Positions 1 to 6,062 of a stretch of DNA of 34,574 nt are shown here, one piece after another. Position numbers and translations under genes: made by a program. This stretch comes from Bacilli bacterium (GTDB taxonomy: Bacteria > Bacillota_I > Bacilli_A > RF39 > UBA660): positions 1 through 34,574 of the forward strand of contig JAGHHZ010000035.1 in assembly GCA_017887425.1 (NCBI GenBank). Direction: 5' to 3'. The notes beneath the pieces were generated by a model. The model did not search any database, was not told the DNA's origin, and was given only the letters and a program-made list of their open reading frames with translations. Each line of letters starts with the position of its first letter. Position 1 is the first letter of the stretch.

Positions 1-298
1 CAAGTCTTGGTTTTAGATAGTTCTTAATAATATTAAGATAAGTTACTATAGTAGAATACTTCAGATTAAAATTACAATAAGTATCTATCCAATAATCTAA
101 AAAATCCGAATAGGACATATTCTTCTGTTTTTGAACTCGCCCAACCCTATAGTACTCATTATAAGCAAGTGCTCCTTGCTGTAATGCCTCTTGTTTAGTT
201 TTAAAACCTGACTTCTGAATCCATTTTCTTACTCCATCAATTGAGGTAGTACTAAACCTATACTCATAAACCTTTCCTCTCTTTCTAACATTGACCAT
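1..298 (-). CDS. Tyrosine site-specific integrase, N-terminal part (runs off the window)
   Basis: The minus-strand frame from the ATG at 298 stays open to the window edge and encodes about 99 residues. It begins MVNVRKRGKVYEYRF, then has a TKQEALQQGALAYNEYY helix and a SYSDFLDYWIDTY...STIVTYLNIIKNYLKPRL segment. This matches the first two domains of phage/ICE tyrosine recombinases: a small AP2-like arm-type DNA-binding domain (about residues 1-45) and the SAM-like core-binding domain (from about residue 60). The catalytic R-H-R-Y domain lies outside the window. A strong ribosome site, AGGAAGGAG, precedes the ATG. The gene lies downstream of secA in the same direction, separated by a terminator-like hairpin and short GTGGTCAAA repeats, so it probably marks one edge of, or a remnant of, an integrated element. 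Whether it is intact cannot be seen. Confidence 0.82.
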   Translation of the reverse strand, partial: MVNVRKRGKVYEYRFSTTSIDGVRKWIQKSGFKTKQEALQQGALAYNEYYRVGRVQKQKNMSYSDFLDYWIDTYCNFNLKYSTIVTYLNIIKNYLKPRL

Positions 299-321
299 AC
301 TTATACTCCTTCCTGTGAGCA

Positions 322-355
322 AACAAAAAAGATGTCATCGTTTGATAACATCTTT
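322..355 (-). terminator. Hairpin with T-run between secA and the integrase
   Basis: AAAGATGT (328-335) pairs perfectly with ACATCTTT (348-355) around a 12-nt loop. Read on the minus strand the stem is followed by TTTTTTGTTT. It ends just before the integrase ribosome site, so it would stop secA read-through into the integrase. Confidence 0.6.
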
Positions 356-384
356 ATACATTAATTCACATTCATTGAATAATC

Positions 385-459
385 TTTGACCACAATTCAA
401 AATTCTGTGGTCAAAATGTGGTCAAATCGCATTTTTCGGTATAAATTCACGTGGTCAAA
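385..459. repeat. Phased GTGGTCAAA repeats, one inverted and three direct
   Basis: The 9-mer GTGGTCAAA occurs directly at 407-415, 418-426 and 451-459, and inverted (TTTGACCAC) at 385-393. Direct copies start 11 and 33 bp apart, whole multiples of about one helical turn, so the same DNA face is presented. Short phased repeats beside an integrase gene resemble arm-type integrase binding sites of attP-like regions, but no att core can be proved without the other element end. Confidence 0.45.
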
Positions 460-485
460 ATCCTCGCAAACCCTTATATTTCCTA

Positions 486-2972
486 CTACTTACCACAGCA
501 TTGTTTATATTTTTTCCCTGAGCCACATGGACATGGTTCATTTCTACCAATTTTATTTACCTTCTTTGGTTCTTTTTTCTTTGGTTTGTTATCACTAACA
601 GCTTCACCTTTAGCAACTTGTTTTCTAACTGAATTTTGTCTTATTTCTGCTCTTAATAAATACATTGTTGTTTCTTTTTCAATAGTATCTAACATAGCAT
701 CAAACATTTCAAAACCTTCATTAGTATATGCTCTTAAAGGATTTTCTTGAGCATAGCTTCTTAAGTGAATACCTTCTCTTAATAAAGACATAGCATTAAT
801 ATTTTCCATCCAATGCATATCGATAACTCTTAAATAAATTGCTTTTTCAAATTCAGCCATTATTTCTTTAGGAACTGATTCTACTTTTGCTTCATACTCT
901 AAAACTATTTGTGTACATATATAATCGATTACTTTGTGGTAATCCATATTATCTAAATCATCTAAAGAAATTTTATTAGTTAATAATTTGCCATTGACAA
1001 ATTCAAGTATTTCATTTAAATCTTTACCACTTAAATGATTATTATCTAAGTGACTTTCTACTAAATGAGTAATAAAATCATTAAACACTTTAATAACAAT
1101 TTCATGAATTGATTCACTATCTAATATTTCATTACGTTTTTCATAAATTATTTCTCTTTGTTCATTAACAACATTATCATACTCTAACAAATGTTTACGA
1201 ATATCAAAGTTATTACCTTCAACTCTTTTTTGAGCAGTTTCAATAGAGTTAGCTAACATTTTTAAACTAATTGATTGATCATCAGTAAATCCTACTTTTT
1301 GTAATAATCCTTTAGCTCGATCTGTTCCGAATCTAACCATTAATTCATCTTCAAATGAAACGTAAAATCTCGTATATCCTGGATCTCCTTGACGACCAGA
1401 TCTACCTCTTAACTGATTATCGATACGTCTTGATTCATGACGTTCGGTACCAATTACACATAATCCACCAAGCTCTTTAACACCTTCACCTAATTTAATA
1501 TCAGTTCCACGGCCAGCCATATTAGTGGCAATTGTAACAGAACCTTTAACACCAGCTTTAGCAATTATTTCAGCTTCACGAGCATTGTTTTTGGCATTCA
1601 ATACTTCGTGAGGTATTTTAGCTTTTTTCAACATCGAACTAATTAGTTCACTAGTTTCAACTGCTATTGTACCAACTAAAATTGGTTGTCCTTGTGCATG
1701 TCTTTCTTTAATTTCATTAATTATCGCTTTATATTTACCATTTTTAGTAGCGAAAACTAAATCCGTATCATCAACTCTTATAACAGGTTTATTAGTAGGT
1801 ATTACAATAACATACATGTTATAAATATCTCTAAATTCTTCTTCTTCTGTTTTAGCAGTACCAGTCATACCTGCTAATTTATGATACATTCTAAATAAAT
1901 TTTGGAATGTAATTGTTGCTAAAGTTTTAGTTTCTTGATTAATTTGAACTCCTTCTTTAGCTTCAATAGCTTGATGTAATCCATCAGAATAAGCTCTTCC
2001 TTGCATCAAACGACCAGTAAATGGATCGACGATGACAATCTTACCATCGCTAACGACATAATCAAAATCTCTTTTCATTCCATAGTTAGCTTTTAAAGCT
2101 TGATTGATAAAATGAACTAAAGTAGTATGCTCAATATCATATAAGTTATCGATTCCAAAAGCTCTTTCCGCTTCTTTAACTCCTTTATCATCTAAAGTAA
2201 CAGCTTTAGTTTTTTCGTCATATAAATAGCCATCATTTTCTTTTAATGACTTAGCAAATCTATCAGTTTGAATATATAAATTAGCGCTATTCATTGCCCC
2301 ACCAGAAATAATTAATGGTGTTCTTGCTTCATCGATTAAAACTGAATCGACTTCATCGACAATCGCAAAGTTTAATCCTCTTTGAACGCGATCACTCGCT
2401 TTAACAACCATATTGTCTCTTAAGTAGTCAAATCCAATTTCATTATTAGTTGAATAGACAATATCTGATTCATATACAGCTTTTTTTTCTGAAGATGTTA
2501 ATTCTCGTAAATTAACGCCAACAGTTAAACCTAAAAAACGATAGATACTTCCCATCCATTCCGCATCACGATTAGCTAAATATTCGTTAACTGTAATAAT
2601 ATGAACTCCTTCACCAGTTAAAGCATTTAAATAAGCTGGCATAGTTGAAGTTAATGTTTTACCTTCACCAGTTTTCATTTCTGCTATATTACCATAATGG
2701 ATAGCTAAACCACCAATAACTTGAACATAATATGGCTTTTCACCTATTACACGGTAAGCAGCTTCTCTAGCTACCGCAAAAGCTTCTACTAATATATCTT
2801 CTAATGTTTCCCCATTTTTTAATCTTTCTTTAAATTCCTTTGTTTTATTCTTTAATTGTTCATCAGATAATTTACTATATTCTTCATCTTTTGCCACAAT
2901 TAAATTTGCTTGTTCCTTAAATTTTTCTAACTCTTTATATTCATGGTCAAAAAGTTTTTTTAAAAATTTCAT
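486..2972 (-). CDS. secA: Preprotein translocase ATPase SecA
   Basis: This 828-residue protein is a full-length SecA, the cytosolic motor that pushes unfolded preproteins through SecYEG using ATP. Walker A (MKTGEGKT, about residues 99-106) lies in nucleotide-binding domain 1 and is followed by the DEVD box (206-209) with downstream LIDEARTPLIISG. The second nucleotide-binding half has NMAGRGTDI and the LRGRSGRQGDPG arginine-finger region. The C-terminus carries the SEC-C zinc motif (NEPCPCGSGKKYKQCCG), which binds phospholipid, SecB or ribosomes in other bacteria. GGAGG sits before the ATG, and a consensus TATAAT box lies at 2995-3000 on the minus strand. hpf lies upstream but ends in its own terminator. 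No sign of an accessory SecA2: length and tail are those of the housekeeping protein. Confidence 0.98.
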   Translation of the reverse strand: MKFLKKLFDHEYKELEKFKEQANLIVAKDEEYSKLSDEQLKNKTKEFKERLKNGETLEDILVEAFAVAREAAYRVIGEKPYYVQVIGGLAIHYGNIAEMKTGEGKTLTSTMPAYLNALTGEGVHIITVNEYLANRDAEWMGSIYRFLGLTVGVNLRELTSSEKKAVYESDIVYSTNNEIGFDYLRDNMVVKASDRVQRGLNFAIVDEVDSVLIDEARTPLIISGGAMNSANLYIQTDRFAKSLKENDGYLYDEKTKAVTLDDKGVKEAERAFGIDNLYDIEHTTLVHFINQALKANYGMKRDFDYVVSDGKIVIVDPFTGRLMQGRAYSDGLHQAIEAKEGVQINQETKTLATITFQNLFRMYHKLAGMTGTAKTEEEEFRDIYNMYVIVIPTNKPVIRVDDTDLVFATKNGKYKAIINEIKERHAQGQPILVGTIAVETSELISSMLKKAKIPHEVLNAKNNAREAEIIAKAGVKGSVTIATNMAGRGTDIKLGEGVKELGGLCVIGTERHESRRIDNQLRGRSGRQGDPGYTRFYVSFEDELMVRFGTDRAKGLLQKVGFTDDQSISLKMLANSIETAQKRVEGNNFDIRKHLLEYDNVVNEQREIIYEKRNEILDSESIHEIVIKVFNDFITHLVESHLDNNHLSGKDLNEILEFVNGKLLTNKISLDDLDNMDYHKVIDYICTQIVLEYEAKVESVPKEIMAEFEKAIYLRVIDMHWMENINAMSLLREGIHLRSYAQENPLRAYTNEGFEMFDAMLDTIEKETTMYLLRAEIRQNSVRKQVAKGEAVSDNKPKKKEPKKVNKIGRNEPCPCGSGKKYKQCCGK

Positions 2973-2994
2973 CTTGTTTCCTCCAGTCTTATTA

Positions 2995-3000
2995 ATTATA
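2995..3000 (-). promoter_or_regulatory. secA -10 box
   Basis: A perfect TATAAT in a TTTGATATAATTAA context lies about 22 bp before the secA start. No good -35 is visible at 16-18 bp, so the assignment rests on the -10 and its position after the hpf terminator. Confidence 0.45.
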
Positions 3001-3031
3001 TCAAAAAAACAATAAAATTACTATTATTTTT

Positions 3032-3060
3032 AAAGAAAAATAGGTGAATTTCACCTATTT
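3032..3060 (-). terminator. Intrinsic terminator of hpf
   Basis: An 11-bp perfect stem, AAATAGGTGAA (3038-3048) with TTCACCTATTT (3050-3060), includes the hpf stop codon. It is followed on the minus strand by TTCTTT and further U-rich sequence, and separates hpf from secA. Confidence 0.7.
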
Positions 3061-3585
3061 AGTTTCGATAATACCATAATTGCCATCTCTTCTTTTATAC
3101 AAAATATTAAACTCATTTGTCGCTTCATTTGTGAATACAAAGAAATCATGACCTAATAAATTCATTTGCAAAATTGCTTCTTCTTCGTTCATTGGTTTAG
3201 TTTCAACAATTTTTCTTTTGACAATTCTACCTTTTTCGTCTTCATCTTTTTCTATTTTAAAATCAACTTTAAAGTCGATAAGTTCTTTACTTACTTTCTT
3301 TTTCATTCTCGTTTTATTTTTTCTAATTTGACGTTCTAATTTTTCAGATACCAAATCGATTGCCGCATATAAATCATTGTGCGTATCTTCTGCTCTTAAA
3401 ATTAGTTTTTTCATTGGAATTGTAACTTCGACAGTTTGGTCTTTTCCTTTAACCTTAACTACTACATTAGCAGTTACATTACTAGGATCTTCTAAGTATT
3501 TATCTAGCTTTCCAATTTTGTTTTCAATGTAATCATTGATGGCTGGCGTAATCTTAACTTTACTACCACGGATATTCATTTTCAT
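3055..3585 (-). CDS. hpf: Long-form ribosome hibernation promoting factor
   Basis: The 176 residues fit long HPF, which in low-GC Gram-positives dimerises 70S ribosomes into inactive 100S particles in stationary phase. The N-terminal part (about residues 1-105) has the S30AE fold signature: MNIRGSKVKITPAINDYIENKIGKL, then alternating strands and the RAEDTHNDLYAAIDLVSEKLERQ helix. After a charged linker, the C-terminal domain (about 125-176) has PMNEEEAILQMNLLGHDFFVF and NILYKRRDGNYGII, the dimerisation module absent from short HPF/YfiA. The ATG has a good GGAGGG ribosome site 7 nt upstream, and TATAAT at 3606-3611 is a likely -10. The position directly before secA is common in Firmicutes. Confidence 0.95.
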   Translation of the reverse strand: MKMNIRGSKVKITPAINDYIENKIGKLDKYLEDPSNVTANVVVKVKGKDQTVEVTIPMKKLILRAEDTHNDLYAAIDLVSEKLERQIRKNKTRMKKKVSKELIDFKVDFKIEKDEDEKGRIVKRKIVETKPMNEEEAILQMNLLGHDFFVFTNEATNEFNILYKRRDGNYGIIETK

Positions 3586-3605
3586 AATATCACCCTCCTA
3601 TTAGT

Positions 3606-3611
3606 ATTATA
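3606..3611 (-). promoter_or_regulatory. hpf -10 box
   Basis: TATAAT in AGTATGGTATAATACTA lies 20 bp before the hpf ATG, in a 75-bp gap that also holds the upstream gene's terminator. The -35 is not convincing. Confidence 0.5.
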
Positions 3612-3646
3612 CCATACTTTTTAATTAAAAATGTGGAATTTTATGT

Positions 3647-3675
3647 GAAAAAAAGGAAAGAATTTAATCTTTCCT
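3647..3675 (-). terminator. Terminator of the polymer-forming protein gene
   Basis: AGGAAAGA (3668-3675 on the minus strand) pairs with TCTTTCCT (3654-3661) and is followed by a run of seven T. The stem starts within the last codons of the gene. Confidence 0.75.
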
Positions 3676-4704
3676 AAATTGTTGTAATATAATGCCCATT
3701 CCAACAATTACCGCAATAAAGCTAAATACGATTCCGACATTTGGAATAAAAGTTAAAACGCTTAAAATTGATAAACCAATTAACCCAATTATTAAAGGAT
3801 TGTCTTCTTTTTTCATAAGTTTTTTCCAAATCACAAATCCCAATAAATATCCCGCAAAAACAGTTGATACACATATCGCAATTACAAATAAAACTAAAAG
3901 TAATAATGCTAATGGAATAGTAAAGACAAATCTAAATAACAATAAGAATATAGCTGGAATTAAAACTAATGATAAAGCTCCAAAACCAAACAATGAAAAG
4001 AAACCTAATGTATCAATATTTTCATTTTTCTTATTTATTCTCTTAAATAACTGTGGAATAATTAAACAAATGACTGTAAAAAATACTAATATACTTACTA
4101 AATTAATAATAAAATTCATAATTTTATCTACTGTAGTTTGCTCAGTATATATTTCATCAGTTAAAATCGTCTTATTTATTTTAGCATTATCATCGACATC
4201 AACAACAGCATCTTTATTATAGGATAATGTTCCAACACTAGCTCCATTAATATCGATATTTTCAGCATTAATTGTTAAATTACCAGTTATATTTCCGTTG
4301 ATAACAACACTAATCGCATATACTCTAACATCACGATTTATATTACCATTTATCTTTACTTCGTTACCTAAAATAACTAAATCTCTATTTATATTTGCAT
4401 TATCATTAATATTAACAACGCCACCAAATACAAATGCATCATTATTAACTGTTCCATTGATATTAATATTATTACCCAAAACTAAAGCATAATCACTAGT
4501 TCCATTAAAATTAATATCATATCCAAATAAAGCTTCTATTCCTTTAGTAGTGTTATTAGAAGTGATTTCGTTACCAAAAATAGCTGAGCTACTATCGACT
4601 TCTTTTCCCTCTTCGATACTATCGCCAGTTACTGCATTAACATCAGCTTTAGCAATCATCGGTACTACTAACAACAATAGCAACAAATACTTTAACTTTT
4701 TCAT
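3664..4704 (-). CDS. Secreted/membrane polymer-forming (bactofilin-like) protein
   Basis: Using the ATG at 4704 (AGGTGA ribosome site 5 nt away) instead of the upstream in-frame GTG at 4713 gives 346 residues. The N-terminus is a signal peptide, with a Lys-rich start, a Leu-rich core and AKA|DV. Residues about 60-185 are a ladder of short strands with recurring ING/NRD turns (NININGTVNN, VNINDNANINRD, VKINGNINRD, VVINGNITGN), the right-handed beta-helix of bactofilin/DUF583 polymer-forming proteins. From about residue 197 come several hydrophobic segments (one, then a long pair, then two more near the C-terminus). This gives an extracytoplasmic beta-helix followed by a membrane domain, unlike classic soluble bactofilins. 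Function is unknown; a scaffold or envelope-shaping role is a guess. It stands alone with its own promoter and terminator. Confidence 0.72.
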   Translation of the reverse strand: MKKLKYLLLLLLVVPMIAKADVNAVTGDSIEEGKEVDSSSAIFGNEITSNNTTKGIEALFGYDINFNGTSDYALVLGNNININGTVNNDAFVFGGVVNINDNANINRDLVILGNEVKINGNINRDVRVYAISVVINGNITGNLTINAENIDINGASVGTLSYNKDAVVDVDDNAKINKTILTDEIYTEQTTVDKIMNFIINLVSILVFFTVICLIIPQLFKRINKKNENIDTLGFFSLFGFGALSLVLIPAIFLLLFRFVFTIPLALLLLVLFVIAICVSTVFAGYLLGFVIWKKLMKKEDNPLIIGLIGLSILSVLTFIPNVGIVFSFIAVIVGMGIILQQFRKD

Positions 4705-4730
4705 TATTATCACCTAATTAATATATTACC

Positions 4731-4736
4731 ATTATA
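4731..4736 (-). promoter_or_regulatory. -10 box for the polymer-forming protein gene
   Basis: TATAAT in CCATATAATGG on the minus strand lies 27 bp before the chosen ATG, in the divergent intergenic region. No -35 with 16-18 bp spacing stands out. Confidence 0.4.
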
Positions 4737-4792
4737 TGGTTAAAAAGTCAAAAATATTTTATAAAATAGCGTAATTTTTTAATTAAAAATGG

Positions 4793-4798
4793 TATAAT
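4793..4798 (+). promoter_or_regulatory. -10 box giving a very short leader for the UPF0316 gene
   Basis: TATAAT ends 16 bp before the likely ATG at 4815, so transcription would start at or inside the AGTGGTGA ribosome site. The 16-mer ATAATATAAGTGGTGA found here recurs exactly before uvsE near 26451. Confidence 0.45.
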
Positions 4799-4814
4799 AT
4801 AAGTGGTGAATAAT

Positions 4815-5342
4815 ATGGAACTGTTTTTATTATGTTTAAAAATATTTGGAGCGAGAATTTTAGATGTTTCACTAGGAACATTAAGAATGATGATTACCGT
4901 TAAAGGTAAGAATTTATATGCTAGTCTGGTTGGTTTTTTCGAAATATTTGTTTGGTTTATTGTAGTTAGAGAAGCTTTAAATACTGATGAAACTAGTATT
5001 TGGATAGCAATAGCTTATGCTTTAGGTTTTGCTACCGGTACTTATATTGGTGGCATCTTATCTAAAAAATTTATTTCTAGTAATTTAAGTGTTCAAATAA
5101 TTACTGATAAAGCTTATCCTGATATGGTCAATATCTTAAGAAATGAAGGCTATGGAGTTACTGTTATTGACGTCGAAGGTAAAAACACCGACGAGGAAAA
5201 AGATATGCTATTTATTGAAATAAATAACAAAAGCTTTAATCATTTACAAAAAATCGTTAAACAAATTGATCACGACGCTTTTATTGTTGTTAACGAGACT
5301 AAATATGTCATGAATGGTTTTTTAGAAAATATAGTAAAATAG
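4815..5342 (+). CDS. UPF0316 (DUF5698/DUF2179) membrane protein
   Basis: Starting at the ATG at 4815, spaced after GGTGA, gives 175 residues. An in-frame GTG at 4803 would overlap the probable transcription start and is less likely. The N-terminal half has three hydrophobic segments with the UPF0316 signature (ARILDVSLGTLRMMITVKG, then FFEIFVWFIVVREAL and AIAYALGFATGTYIGG), which is the DUF5698 membrane domain. The C-terminal half (about 95-175) is a soluble DUF2179 domain (VQIITDKAYPDMVNILRNEGYGVTVIDVEG ... EINNKSFNHLQKIVKQIDHDAFIVV), a ferredoxin-like fold also found in YitT-type proteins. Molecular function is not established. It converges on the lipoprotein gene across a shared terminator. 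Confidence 0.88.
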   Translation: MELFLLCLKIFGARILDVSLGTLRMMITVKGKNLYASLVGFFEIFVWFIVVREALNTDETSIWIAIAYALGFATGTYIGGILSKKFISSNLSVQIITDKAYPDMVNILRNEGYGVTVIDVEGKNTDEEKDMLFIEINNKSFNHLQKIVKQIDHDAFIVVNETKYVMNGFLENIVK

Positions 5343-5372
5343 CTTAGGAACTTAACCTAAGCTATTTTTTTA
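5341..5372. terminator. Bidirectional terminator between convergent genes
   Basis: AGCTTAGG (5341-5348) pairs with CCTAAGCT (5356-5363), followed on the plus strand by a run of eight T. On the minus strand the stem is flanked by T-rich sequence too, so it can serve both the UPF0316 gene and the lipoprotein gene. Confidence 0.8.
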
Positions 5373-5906
5373 ATAATTATAAACACCATTTATTTTATCA
5401 TAAGTCATCTGATCTTGTGTATCTACTGTCCATTCATCATTTACTCTTGTTAAACTAATTTCAAGTGTATATCTTACTTTATCTTTAGCATCCTTTAATT
5501 TATTTAATTTATAATCATTGAATTTAGATACACTATAATTACCATTTTCATCATTAAATTCTGCCATATTATTATTCATATAGTTATTTGCTTCATCTAA
5601 TACTTTTTTAAAATCAGTTACCGATATTTCTACCGTTACAACAGCTTCATCGCCATCAATAGTTTCTTCTTTAATTTCATAAGCTAAATTTTGATAATGT
5701 TTTTTCATTATATCTTCATACATAACCTTTTGACTTTCATTTAAAGTAGTATCTTCATTTAAAACATTATCTAAATCAGTTAACACACTACTATCTAAAG
5801 ATTGATATTTCTTTAAAAACTCCTCTGTTTTTTTCGTTGGTGTATTAGACAAATCATTACAACCACATAACAATATACATAAACCAATACCAATTAATTT
5901 TTTCAT
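5370..5906 (-). CDS. Putative lipoprotein with a DUF4878/NTF2-like body
   Basis: The 178 residues begin MKKLIGIGLCILLCGC, a type II signal peptide whose lipobox (LCG|C) predicts lipidation at Cys16 and anchoring on the outer membrane face. The mature part is charged and alternates helix and strand: EEFLKKYQSL near the start, then AVVTVEISVTDFKKVLDEA, RYTLEISLTRVNDEWTVD and a Tyr-rich tail. This resembles small NTF2-like lipoproteins of gut Firmicutes, but no residue fixes a family or function. AGGTGA lies 5 nt before the ATG. Both are embedded in a 13-bp inverted repeat (5903-5950) that could fold in the leader RNA or act as an operator. Confidence 0.75.
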   Translation of the reverse strand: MKKLIGIGLCILLCGCNDLSNTPTKKTEEFLKKYQSLDSSVLTDLDNVLNEDTTLNESQKVMYEDIMKKHYQNLAYEIKEETIDGDEAVVTVEISVTDFKKVLDEANNYMNNNMAEFNDENGNYSVSKFNDYKLNKLKDAKDKVRYTLEISLTRVNDEWTVDTQDQMTYDKINGVYNY

Positions 5907-5950
5907 ATTTCACCTCAAATTTAGTTTAACCAAATTAAGGTGAAATATGA
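5903..5950. promoter_or_regulatory. 13-bp inverted repeat covering the lipoprotein ribosome site and ATG
   Basis: TCATATTTCACCT (5903-5915) is the exact reverse complement of AGGTGAAATATGA (5938-5950), with a 22-nt spacer. On the lipoprotein transcript one arm holds the ribosome site AGGTGA and the ATG, so the hairpin would occlude translation if transcription starts upstream of 5950. It could otherwise be a repressor site. Confidence 0.55.
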
Positions 5951-5989
5951 CTATTTTTTTATCAAAAAATATTTATATATTAAATAACA

Positions 5990-6022
5990 TCACACCTTGC
6001 CAGTTTCTTCGGCAAGGTGTGA
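5990..6022 (-). terminator. Strong 12-bp hairpin downstream of the prepilin gene
   Basis: TCACACCTTGCC (5990-6001) pairs perfectly with GGCAAGGTGTGA (6011-6022) around a 9-nt loop. It lies about 40 bp after the prepilin stop. The following minus-strand sequence (TGTTATTTAATAT) is T-rich but lacks a clean T-run, so it may be a terminator or an mRNA 3'-end stabiliser. Confidence 0.5.
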
Positions 6023-6062
6023 TTCCATTGTTTGAAGTTTATATATTTGTTTTATTATTAGC

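Noticed and set aside
386-598. Plus-strand ORF across the repeat region into secA
   Set aside because: It is antisense to the secA end, and its repeated WSK/WSN residues come from the GTGGTCAAA repeats.
3692-4222. Long plus-strand ORF of 176 codons opposite the polymer-forming protein gene
   Set aside because: It is antisense to a gene with signal peptide, repeats and spans; its Lys/Asn/Thr-rich composition is that of a shadow frame, and it has no ribosome site.
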